This document shows, piece by piece, positions 1 to 5,278 of a stretch of 7,122 bases of DNA. Numbering within the stretch: position 1 is the stretch's first letter; each line of letters starts with the position of its first letter. Origin of the DNA: Pilimelia columellifera. GTDB taxonomy: Bacteria > Actinomycetota > Actinomycetes > Mycobacteriales > Micromonosporaceae. The stretch spans positions 1 to 7,122 of the forward strand of contig NZ_BAAARY010000045.1 of the NCBI RefSeq assembly GCF_039532605.1, given 5' to 3'. The notes under the pieces are model-generated. The model did not search any database. It was not told the DNA's origin and saw only the letters and a list, made by a program, of their open reading frames with translations. The translations under genes were made by a program, and so were the position numbers.

Positions 1-1
1 C

Positions 2-205
2 CGCAAGAAGGCAACAACAGCCACCAAAACCAGGGCTGGGGCTGGGGCTGGGCGGGTTTACCGGAAGATGCCCGCCGACCTCGCCGCCGTGTACCAGCAG
101 ATCAGCACCGCCGCAGGAATCGCCGACCACTACAACGTGCCCCGCCACACCGCACAAGGGTGGACCAACCGCCTCAACAAGCAGAACCCGACCATCGGGC
201 GCTGA
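2..205 (+). CDS. Helix-turn-helix protein, C-terminal part (5' end outside window)
   Basis: Reading from base 2 gives an uninterrupted 67-codon frame ending in TGA at 203-205; the start lies left of the window. The visible part begins with a basic, Thr/Ala/Gly-rich stretch (KKATTATKTRAGAGAGR). It then reads PADLAAVYQQ, STAAGIADHYNVPRHTAQGW and NRLNKQ. The segment from STAAGIADHY to TAQGWTNRL has the spacing of a helix-turn-helix: helix, turn at NVP, and recognition helix RHTAQGWTNRL. This pattern is common in small DNA-binding proteins of actinobacterial plasmids and integrative elements (family knowledge). The role in this genome is unknown; a regulator or excision/replication accessory protein are both possible. 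The frame choice rests on the convincing HTH and a clean stop. The basic linker is encoded by a G-rich repeat at 33-56. Confidence 0.6.
   Translation, partial: RKKATTATKTRAGAGAGRVYRKMPADLAAVYQQISTAAGIADHYNVPRHTAQGWTNRLNKQNPTIGR
33..56 (+). repeat. GGGGCT tandem repeat with five G-runs (possible G-quadruplex)
   Basis: Three successive GGGCT/GGGGCT units followed by GGGCGGG give five runs of at least three G separated by one or two bases. This matches the usual G-quadruplex pattern on the plus strand. It lies inside the partial HTH gene and encodes the Gly-Ala linker, so it may be only a low-complexity coding repeat. Whether it folds is inference. Confidence 0.45.
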
Positions 206-408
206 CCAGTCCCGAAACCAACCAACCCGGCCAACACCCCGCCCACCACCGCAACGTCACCACCGCAGCCCGAACCCACGACACCCCCGCCGTTAAGGGT
301 GAGAACGCGGCTGCCTTGGTGGCCTACTCAACACACCTTTGGGCTCGTCGGACGCGCGATGATCGCCCGCGCTCGCCGCGGCCTACATGTTCTGCACCGC
401 CGCTTTCG
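206..408. other. Intergenic region between convergent genes, no gene supported
   Basis: The stretch separates the end of the plus-strand HTH gene from the end of the minus-strand ABC operon. Open frames exist here, but their translations are Pro/Arg/His-rich and look like high-GC artefacts. I see no strong Shine-Dalgarno site or recognisable domain. A short odd dyad (GCGAT-G-ATCGC, 356-366) is present without clear meaning. Confidence 0.4.
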
Positions 409-427
409 CCGACATCATGATGTTCGG
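409..427 (-). terminator. Hairpin at the 3' end of the ABC operon (weak terminator candidate)
   Basis: CCGA (409-412) can pair with TCGG (424-427). Inside it, the 12-bp perfect palindrome ACATCATGATGT (412-423) includes the permease stop codon. A seven-pair stem with one bulge and a 4-nt loop can be drawn. No T-tract follows on the minus strand, so this is not a classical intrinsic terminator. Its position at the meeting point of two convergent units is the main reason to list it. Confidence 0.25.
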
Positions 428-1134
428 GTCCGAAGCGGCATGTCGCGGGCGAGCAACCAGCACAAGCCCACAGCGACGAGCGTGCTGGCGGCGCCCAGGG
501 TGAGAGCTGCGGGAACGCCGAGGTCTTGTGGTAGCAGGTCCAGCTTGATGAACGGCAGACTCAGCACGCCGTTACTTAGTCCATTCACCGCCAGCAGCAG
601 CAGGGCGACGGGTAAGGCCAGCACGCCCCCGGCCCGCAGGCGGTAGAACGCAGCGCCCAAGAACGAGCCGGTGGCCATCCAACCCAGCAGCATCATCCAG
701 TAGCTCGCGAAGATCACTAGATGATCCGTGGTGTCGCTGTAGAGCCGGGCCTCGGCAAGCTGGTGGGGCCAACCGGCGGCACGGTAAAGCAGCGACTCCG
801 CCGCGTACCCCAGGGTCGTCGCGCCGGCCAGCACACCGGTGGTGATGAGCTGAAACACCGGAACCTGGCAGAGGTACTCCCGGCGTGTGCGCCCATGCAC
901 GAGAACCATCGGCAGCATGGTGCGAAGCAGGTAGTAGCCGTAGCCGAGCGCGAGCCATCGTAGAAGTTGACCGCCGACGTCGAGGGCACTGATGCGGACG
1001 GCGCCGAAGACGGCTACCCCACCGAGCACCAATCCGGCCACCACCAGTAGGCCGGCGAGACAGAACACCAGAAACGGCAGATGGGTGGTGAGTAGGAGGT
1101 AGGCGATCGGCCATCGCCGGGCGGGCCGGTTCAT
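415..1134 (-). CDS. ABC transporter permease, six-TM (ABC-2-like)
   Basis: This 239-aa integral membrane protein is the probable translocation subunit for the ATPase encoded just upstream. Hydrophobic segments lie near residues 18-46, 57-79, 91-116, 138-163, 168-190 and 206-229, giving six helices. Between helices 2 and 3 is HGRTRREY (80-87), a basic motif typical of the cytoplasmic coupling region in this permease type (family knowledge). The ATG at 1134 overlaps the ATPase stop as ATGA (1131-1134). GGGAG sits 7 nt upstream (1142-1146), so translation is coupled and the start is well supported. Regulation is through the GntR promoter at the head of the operon. No extracellular catalytic or substrate-binding domain is visible, so the substrate cannot be deduced. 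Homodimerisation with two ATPase subunits would be expected. Confidence 0.85.
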   Translation of the reverse strand: MNRPARRWPIAYLLLTTHLPFLVFCLAGLLVVAGLVLGGVAVFGAVRISALDVGGQLLRWLALGYGYYLLRTMLPMVLVHGRTRREYLCQVPVFQLITTGVLAGATTLGYAAESLLYRAAGWPHQLAEARLYSDTTDHLVIFASYWMMLLGWMATGSFLGAAFYRLRAGGVLALPVALLLLAVNGLSNGVLSLPFIKLDLLPQDLGVPAALTLGAASTLVAVGLCWLLARDMPLRTRTS

Positions 1135-2015
1135 CGGGCAGCTCCCGTGGGCTCGGTGAGGTGGATGAACAGGTCCTGCACGGCGACCGGGCCGAGTTCG
1201 AGCCCGGCGGCTTCGGCGGCGGCGCGGCGCGCGTCATCGAGCGCGCCGTACACCATGACGGACTTCGTCGGACCGAGCTGTTGCTGGTTCAGCACGGTGA
1301 GACCAGCGACGACGTCGTCGACCGTGGCGGCGGGTCCGGTCAGCGACACGCCCTGGGCACGCAGCTCGTCCAGATCCTCGTGCAACAGCAGCCGGCCTTC
1401 ACGCAGGATCAGGACCCGCTCGAACAGGGGACTTTGCTCTTCCACCAGGTGGGTGGAGATGATGATCGTGCGGGGTCTGGCGATGAAGTCTCGTAGCAGT
1501 TCGTCTTGAAACGCCTGCCGGGTCGAAGCGTCCATGCCCAGGTGCGCCTCGTCGAACATGCTCACAGCGGCGCGCGAGGCCAACCCGACGGTCGCTGCGA
1601 ACGCGGACCGCTGCCCCCGCGACAACTCGCCGATCCGCTTCCGTAACGGCAGCTCGAACAGATCGATCAAAGTGGCCGCGTACTGGGCATCCCAGCCCGG
1701 CCGTAGGCGCTGCGCGACCTGCACAGCGTCCTTCACCGTGTCGGTGTCGTCACCGACACCGCCCCCTTCTTGGATCAGACATACCCGCCGGGTGATCTGA
1801 GGATTCTCAAATACCGGCTGCCCGTCGATGACCACCGCACCCGCGGACGGCTTGCGGAATCCGGCGAGCGTCGACAACAAGCTGGTCTTGCCGGACCCGT
1901 TGCGGCCCAGCAAGCCATAGATCCTCCCGCCAGGCAGCCGCACGCTGAGATCGTGAAGAGCGACAGCCTCCCCGTACCGCACCTGAAGACCGCTCACTTC
2001 GATGGTCAACGTCAT
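1131..2015 (-). CDS. ABC transporter ATP-binding protein (YtrB-like)
   Basis: This 294-aa cytoplasmic ATPase should power the adjacent permease. It has Walker A GRNGSGKT (37-44), Q-loop Gln82 (LIQEGG), signature LSRGQ (131-135), Walker B VSMFDE (151-156) with catalytic Glu156, D-loop GMD (160-162) and H-loop His189 (STH). The signature carries Arg where the consensus LSGGQ has Gly, and Walker B continues DEAH rather than the usual DEP. The last 75 residues or so form an accessory domain after the nucleotide-binding fold. The ATG at 2015 overlaps the GntR stop as ATGA (2012-2015). AAGGGGGAG at 2021-2029 is a strong ribosome site. GntR-ATPase-permease order is that of the Bacillus ytr-type operons linked to cell-wall-antibiotic response (family knowledge). 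The same role here is inference. Confidence 0.92.
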   Translation of the reverse strand: MTLTIEVSGLQVRYGEAVALHDLSVRLPGGRIYGLLGRNGSGKTSLLSTLAGFRKPSAGAVVIDGQPVFENPQITRRVCLIQEGGGVGDDTDTVKDAVQVAQRLRPGWDAQYAATLIDLFELPLRKRIGELSRGQRSAFAATVGLASRAAVSMFDEAHLGMDASTRQAFQDELLRDFIARPRTIIISTHLVEEQSPLFERVLILREGRLLLHEDLDELRAQGVSLTGPAATVDDVVAGLTVLNQQQLGPTKSVMVYGALDDARRAAAEAAGLELGPVAVQDLFIHLTEPTGAAR

Positions 2016-2386
2016 TGCGCCTCCCCCTTGGCCTCGGCCGACTGTTGGATGTGCTCAACGATGTCGACTACCGGGATCCCGATCGCGTGCGCCTCGGCAA
2101 CCATCGGCTGAACGACATCAGCGAAGAACCGCTCGCGGCGCTGGGCGCGCAACATCTGCTGGGCGGTAGCGCTCACGAACATCCCGATACCTCGGCGCTT
2201 GTAGAGCATCCCCTCGTCAACGAGCTGCTGAAACGCCTTGGCGGCCGTCGCTGGATTGATCCGGTAATACGTCGCGTACTGGTTAGTCGACATGATCTGC
2301 TCATCGGCCCCCAGCACCCCACGCAACACATCAGTCTTGATCTGCTCAGCGATCTGCCGGTAAATCGGGCTCCGCTCATCGAACAC
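2012..2386 (-). CDS. GntR-family transcriptional regulator, YtrA subfamily
   Basis: A 124-aa winged-helix repressor, the usual short length of the YtrA subfamily, which lacks the large effector domain of other GntR proteins. The DNA-binding part reads SPIYRQIAEQIK near the N-terminus, then NPATAAKAFQQLVDEGML (recognition helix region) and the wing KRRGIGMFV. The C-terminal half, about 50 residues, is helical and should mediate dimerisation. I prefer the GTG at 2386, giving MFDERSPIYRQ. AGAGG at 2392-2396 lies 5 nt upstream of it, and the family usually begins this way. The longest frame starts two codons earlier at GTG 2392, which overlaps that ribosome site. It is the first gene of the operon and sits next to the 2398-2437 palindrome, so it probably represses its own operon. 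The inducing signal is unknown. Confidence 0.9.
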   Translation of the reverse strand: MFDERSPIYRQIAEQIKTDVLRGVLGADEQIMSTNQYATYYRINPATAAKAFQQLVDEGMLYKRRGIGMFVSATAQQMLRAQRRERFFADVVQPMVAEAHAIGIPVVDIVEHIQQSAEAKGEAQ

Positions 2387-2397
2387 AGCCACCTCTT

Positions 2398-2437
2398 GGC
2401 TCTATGGTTCGCTACATGAGTAACTAACCATAGAGCC
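2398..2437. promoter_or_regulatory. Nested 40-bp palindromic operator upstream of the GntR/ABC operon
   Basis: The outer arms GGCTCTATGGTT (2398-2409) and AACCATAGAGCC (2426-2437) are perfect 12-bp inverted repeats. Between them, 2411-2424 is a second, shorter dyad of the form GNTAC-N4-GTANC. Both are centred on 2417.5. The site is immediately upstream of the regulator gene. Dimeric GntR/YtrA proteins bind inverted repeats at their own promoters (family knowledge), so this is the natural operator. Two concentric dyads could accommodate one dimer with extended contacts or a pair of dimers. In RNA the outer arms could also form a 12-bp hairpin with a 16-nt loop. Confidence 0.75.
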
Positions 2438-2455
2438 CCAGCGCCACACCGTCCA
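2427..2455 (-). promoter_or_regulatory. Probable promoter of the GntR/ABC operon
   Basis: On the minus strand TGGACG (2455-2450) resembles a -35 TTGACA at four of six positions. A 17-nt spacer then leads to TATGGT (2432-2427), which fits the actinobacterial TAnnnT -10 pattern. Transcription would start near 2420, inside the palindrome, leaving a leader of about 34 nt with AGAGG before the GTG at 2386. Because the -10 box lies within one operator arm, bound regulator would block polymerase. The assignment is inferred from motifs only. Confidence 0.4.
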
Positions 2456-2480
2456 CACCAGACCGTCACCCCTACCAACC

Positions 2481-2522
2481 CCGACCACCGACCACCGACC
2501 ACCGACCACCGACCACCGACCA
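2481..2522. repeat. Six perfect 7-bp tandem repeats (CCGACCA)
   Basis: CCGACCA is repeated six times without a mismatch. On the minus strand this is TGGTCGG repeated, giving closely spaced GG pairs and then GGGGTTGGTAGGGG at the lower-coordinate side, compatible with a two-tier G-quadruplex. The block lies about 45 bp upstream of the operator and 26 bp beyond the proposed -35 box. The 7-bp unit shifts phase on the helix and would shift reading frame if translated. Perfect copies suggest recent slippage expansion, so copy number may vary between strains. Confidence 0.85.
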
Positions 2523-2797
2523 GTGGAATTGCCGGCCATCACCGCTCCTGGCGTACTCCGTTGGCCCTGACACCCCACCCCCACCATCTGGACCCGGATG
2601 CCGAACCATCCGGCTCCAGGTTCTTGGAGCAACCCCCTCGGGGACGTACGGGGTCCGACGCCGTACGCCGCCGCCGCCGTTCAGGCACGCGATCAACAGG
2701 GCCCGGCGGCGCCCGATGACATTCATCTATCGCCTCGTCGCCGCTAGCATCGTTTCGGTGTGGCCGGTGACCTGACCGATCAGGAGTAGGCTCCTGC
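2523..2797. other. Gene-poor region with short inverted repeats
   Basis: No convincing gene is visible. Inverted repeats seen are CGTACGG (2645-2651) with CCGTACG (2661-2667), and CAGGAG (2781-2786) with CTCCTG (2791-2796) around a 4-nt loop. The latter lies directly downstream of the minus-strand RecD-like remnant and could act as a transcript end, though no T-run follows. A minus-strand frame from 2726 reads ALLIACLNGG, which faintly recalls the start of beta-keto-acid cleavage enzymes, but the match is too short to call. The region probably contains decayed sequence. Confidence 0.35.
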
Positions 2798-2920
2798 TCA
2801 GCCGGCTTCCCCACCCGCTGCCGCTGCCCCGGTGTCTTCGTTGACGTAGGTCAACCGCTCCAAGACTGGATCGAGTACGGCCGGACTCGGGCAGGCGGTC
2901 GTCACCACACCATGGCGCAT
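2798..2920 (-). pseudogene. Remnant of the N-terminus of a RecD2-like DNA helicase
   Basis: This minus-strand mini-frame of 40 codons (ATG at 2920, TGA at 2798-2800) contains AVLDPVLERLTYVNEDTG at 2828-2881. Actinobacterial RecD2-type SF1 helicases begin with a very similar segment, of the form VLERITYANEETG followed by YTVARV (recalled family pattern). Here the similarity stops right after the Thr-Gly and is replaced by an Ala/Gly-rich tail and a stop. Nothing of the helicase core follows in any frame I read. The upstream part (MRHGVVTTACPSP) is not recognisable. The best reading is a decayed or recombined fragment of a gene that is normally over 700 residues long. A chance resemblance is possible because the match is only about 17 residues. 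Confidence 0.45.
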
Positions 2921-3231
2921 GGCACCAACGTCCACGTCGAAGCCGGCCTCACCGAGTCGTCATCGCCGAACCGCGAAGTATCAAGACGGCGACGCCCGGG
3001 CCCTACCGGCCGCAACACATCGCAGGAGCGTGATCGACAGCCCGGGTGGGGGTCGCGTAGGGGTCGTCGCGCCGGTGGGGCGCCTGACAGGGAGAGTTGC
3101 TTGGTTTAGCGGAACAGGTCAGCGTTCTCGAAAGCCCGTTCGTCGTAGGTGCTCGCCGCTCCCCGCCCGTGGCGCGCGGACCCGCCCCGGCGGAGTCCGG
3201 CTACTTCGCGTGGATCGCCGCAAAAGGCGCA
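2921..3231. other. Gene-poor region downstream of the 86-aa gene
   Basis: Overlapping plus-strand frames here give Arg/Pro-rich translations typical of non-coding high-GC sequence. On the minus strand, the frame of the 86-aa gene continues for 41 codons past its TGA to a TAA at 3106-3108. Just beyond is a compact hairpin, GCGCC (3069-3073) with GGCGC (3079-3083) around five bases, which could end transcription of the minus-strand gene. I see no RNA gene or mobile element ends. Confidence 0.35.
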
Positions 3232-3492
3232 TCATCGTCGCCGGTCACCGCTTCGCCCCGGTGCGGAAAGGAAAACCGTGCTCGAGGGGCGCCCCGCTGC
3301 GTCCTCATCGGAGATCGCCACGCCAGCCACGGCGAGTTCTGGTTCGTGCACCCGCCGGTGCATCCCGTCAGCCTTCTCCCGCAGCTGCCGCAGCGTGACC
3401 TGACTGCTCTCACCCTTCAGATCAACCTCGATGCGGCAGAACAGATCACAGGGAAACTCGACAACGAACATCGCCTGAGGATCAGCGGTCAT
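3232..3492 (-). CDS. Hypothetical small protein (86 aa), function unknown
   Basis: ATG at 3492 is preceded by a G-rich ribosome site (GGGGGGA, about 3 nt away), and the frame ends with TGA at 3232-3234. The protein reads MTADPQAMFVVEFPCDLFC, then RIEVDLKGESSQVTLRQLRE, an alternation of likely beta strands and a helix. It finishes with a polar, Arg-rich tail (SAPGRSGDRRR). Composition in the first 60 residues is balanced and protein-like, unlike the Arg/Pro-rich translations of the opposite strand. The frame is open upstream to 3591, but that part looks non-coding. I do not recognise the family. The frame resumes right after the TGA with CAFCGDPREV, so the gene may be longer with an in-frame stop, or its tail may be decayed. 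Whether it is expressed is uncertain. Confidence 0.5.
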   Translation of the reverse strand: MTADPQAMFVVEFPCDLFCRIEVDLKGESSQVTLRQLREKADGMHRRVHEPELAVAGVAISDEDAAGRPSSTVFLSAPGRSGDRRR

Positions 3493-3851
3493 TTCATCCC
3501 CCCGCCAAGGCCAAACAGGCACGCGACGCCCCAACCAAGATCGTTCAACATGTCCCCACCGTAACCGCCAAGGGCTACCTACGCCGACCACAGACCCCTA
3601 AGCTGCCCGCCCGCCCGACCTCTACCCACCCGACGCCCCACCAACACGAGCACTTGAAACGGCGACTGCAAACGTCGCGCCATCGGCGGATGAGTGCGCC
3701 CCGACGAAATCCTCCCGTCCGCTCCCGTTCAAACCGTTGAGTCCTCGACGAGATCCGCTCGGTTTCCCCATCTCCACCAAGCTGACGCCGTACTACGCCG
3801 ACAGTGGCCACGCAAGGAGGCGGCAGGGGAACATTCCCAGCTCGAATCTGA
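3493..3851. other. Intergenic region, no gene supported
   Basis: This stretch lies between the divergent 86-aa gene and the 152-aa gene, so it should contain both promoters. It is comparatively A- and C-rich on the plus strand. Open frames on either strand are Pro/Arg-rich and lack recognisable domains or good ribosome sites. I find no tRNA-like cloverleaf, insertion-sequence ends or long repeats. Confidence 0.35.
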
Positions 3852-3877
3852 TCGCCGAGCGTAGTATCACTCGGCGA
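3852..3877. promoter_or_regulatory. Inverted repeat upstream of the 152-aa gene (possible operator)
   Basis: TCGCCGAG (3852-3859) and CTCGGCGA (3870-3877) form perfect 8-bp arms around a 10-bp spacer. Eight bases further, TATGTT (3885-3890) fits the TAnnnT -10 pattern and would start transcription near 3897, about 20 nt before the GTG of the next gene. The repeat would then cover the -35 area. An operator for an unidentified regulator is the simplest reading; no T-run follows, so a terminator is less likely. Confidence 0.4.
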
Positions 3878-3917
3878 GACTGCTTATGTTCGGACCATGA
3901 CGTAGATAGGACCCTCG

Positions 3918-4376
3918 GTGGAGGACATGACCTGCGGCCGTCCCACGAAGGCGGGGACGCCATGTTGGAACCGCAGGATCAGTAACCGGACGGCAGGATG
4001 TCAGAACCACGCCACCGAGCTGGAGCGCGCAACCGAAGCGGCATATTGGGAGGGCTACCGCGATGGCATGCGGGCCGGTGAAGAACACGGCCGCCAAGCC
4101 GCCCGATGGGAAGCCGAGCGCGAGCTACGTGAGGCCGAGGCTCGCGAAACGGCCAGCCGCAACCATCGAGAACGCACGCCTGACGGCCGGCAGATAGTGA
4201 CTGTGGAACGCGGTTACGCCTACGCCATGCCCCCGGGAATCTCGGTGGCTGTGGGCGACCAGGTCAGCATCCCCGCCCCGTACTGGCACGGATCCAGCGC
4301 ACCGCCGCAGCGGGTGACTGTCACCGCACTCGGATCGAGCTACACGGGCTCACTCGTCACCGCGTATCCCGGGTAG
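3918..4376 (+). CDS. Hypothetical protein with Cys/His cluster, charged helix and beta domain
   Basis: A 152-aa protein in three parts. Residues 6-31 contain CGRPTKAGTPC, then TAGCQNH, a C-x9-C-x11-C-x2-H arrangement that probably binds zinc; similar CGxPTKxGxPC modules occur in actinobacterial mobile-element and phage proteins (family knowledge). Residues 33-85 are a long charged helix (ELERATEAAYWEGY, RWEAERELREAEAR), likely coiled coil. Residues 90-152 are beta-rich: YAYAMPPGISVAVGDQV, IPAPYW, and VTVTALGSSYTGSL. The start is uncertain. GTG 3918 has only AGG 7 nt upstream, while ATG 3927 follows GGAGG by just 2 nt; either keeps the Cys cluster. The gene stands alone behind a small promoter-like region with an inverted repeat, and converges on the PEP-mutase gene. 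Catalytic function is not evident; a DNA- or protein-binding role is a guess. Confidence 0.75.
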   Translation: MEDMTCGRPTKAGTPCWNRRISNRTAGCQNHATELERATEAAYWEGYRDGMRAGEEHGRQAARWEAERELREAEARETASRNHRERTPDGRQIVTVERGYAYAMPPGISVAVGDQVSIPAPYWHGSSAPPQRVTVTALGSSYTGSLVTAYPG

Positions 4377-4540
4377 GCACAACACTGCCCCCGGACGAAC
4401 CCTCGGGCGCAGCCCAGGCCAGGCCGGGCCGCATACAGCCCAAGCGACGACGTGGCTCACGTTTGCCTCAGGCGGACGCGGTTGGTCGCGGCATGAGCGG
4501 ATGGTCGATCTTGCTTGTAGAAGGTTTGGTTCCGTTGGCG

Positions 4541-5278
4541 TCACTGTGCCGTCGACCAGGTATTGACCTGGTTGTAGGGCGGCAGGTTTGGTCGTACGGG
4601 GAGGCCGTCGCGGACGGCTTCCGCGGTATTCAGTGACGCCGCCAAGGCAGCGCGGAAGAGCAGGGAGCCGGTGCTGATTCGTCGGACGCCCAGTTCTGCC
4701 AGGGCGGCGACGGTGTGCCGGCCGGGTAGGAACAGGATGTTGACCGGTACGTCGACCGTCGCCACGACGGCGGCGACATCGGCCGGCTCCGCCAGGCCGG
4801 GAATGAATACCCCGTCGGCGCCGGCGTCCGCGTAGATCCGTACCCGACGTAGGGTCTCGGTGAGGTCGCCGGGGCGCTGCCAATGGGTGTCGGTCCGGGC
4901 GTTGACGAACAGTTGCGGGACCTCCCGCTTCACTGATCGGATCAATGCCGCGTGCGCTTCGGCCGGTCCCATGGTGTCTTCCATGTTGACGCCGACCGCG
5001 CCGGCCGCGGCCACGGCGATCGCGGTGCCGACCGAACCGGTCTCGATATCGGCGGTGAGGTGTACCGGCAGCTTCGCCAGGGCGCGGGTCAGGCGCAGCG
5101 TCTCGGCGTCGGCGGCGCCCGCGCCGTCGGGGAGGCCGGCTGCGGCCGCGATGCCAAGGCTGGTGGTGCCGAGTGCGGGAAAGCTGGCCTCGACCAGACA
5201 CCGGGCTGACGCGACGTCCCACACATTCGGCAGGACAAGCGGGTCGCCGCTGCGGTGCAGGGCGGCGAAGTCCTTCAT
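4541..5278 (-). CDS. PEP mutase / isocitrate lyase superfamily enzyme
   Basis: A 245-aa TIM-barrel protein of the PEP phosphonomutase-like branch (PEP_mutase type). Landmarks are LPNVWDVASAR (16-26), GTTSLG (37-42), GLPDG (48-52), TADIETG (75-81) with Asp77 as probable metal ligand, GVNMED (96-101) with Glu100, NARTD (126-130) and AGADGVFIPG (152-161). From memory of 2-methylisocitrate lyase, the DAD motif becomes TAD here, and the loop carrying KRCGH after the Glu-Asp is absent: NMEDTMGP runs straight into AEAHAAL. It therefore should not be an ordinary isocitrate or methylisocitrate lyase. C-C or C-P cleavage or mutase chemistry on a 2-oxoacid or phosphonate is the family range. Mg2+ dependence is expected. 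The ATG at 5278 overlaps the P450 stop as ATGA, with AAGGAG at 5286-5291, 7 nt upstream, so it is translationally coupled. Confidence 0.88.
   Translation of the reverse strand: MKDFAALHRSGDPLVLPNVWDVASARCLVEASFPALGTTSLGIAAAAGLPDGAGAADAETLRLTRALAKLPVHLTADIETGSVGTAIAVAAAGAVGVNMEDTMGPAEAHAALIRSVKREVPQLFVNARTDTHWQRPGDLTETLRRVRIYADAGADGVFIPGLAEPADVAAVVATVDVPVNILFLPGRHTVAALAELGVRRISTGSLLFRAALAASLNTAEAVRDGLPVRPNLPPYNQVNTWSTAQ

Noticed and set aside
160..646. Plus-strand frames left of and across the permease end
   Set aside because: Low-complexity His/Arg/Pro translations with no start signals; the permease on the other strand explains the region from 415.
2481..2522. CRISPR array
   Set aside because: The 7-bp units are directly adjacent with no spacers, so this is a simple tandem repeat.
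2472..2726. Minus-strand frame reading ALLIACLNGG, like the start of beta-keto-acid cleavage enzymes
   Set aside because: Only about eight residues are suggestive. The rest is Gly/Arg-rich and runs into the 7-bp repeats, so it cannot be separated from chance.
3211..3234. Intrinsic terminator hairpin CGCC-gcaaaa-GGCG
   Set aside because: The stem is only four perfect pairs plus a bulged extension, and it overlaps the stop codon of the 86-aa gene.
2912..3564. Overlapping plus-strand open frames between 2912 and 3564
   Set aside because: Arg/Pro/Ser-rich translations without domains; the minus-strand 86-aa gene in the same region has better composition and a ribosome site.
3493..3851. tRNA gene or insertion-sequence ends
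   Set aside because: No cloverleaf with a TpsiC arm, no CCA end, and no terminal inverted repeats with flanking duplications could be found by eye.
4377..4540. Terminator between the convergent 152-aa and PEP-mutase genes
   Set aside because: Only short 4-bp GC stems with competing pairings could be drawn, and none is followed by a T-run.
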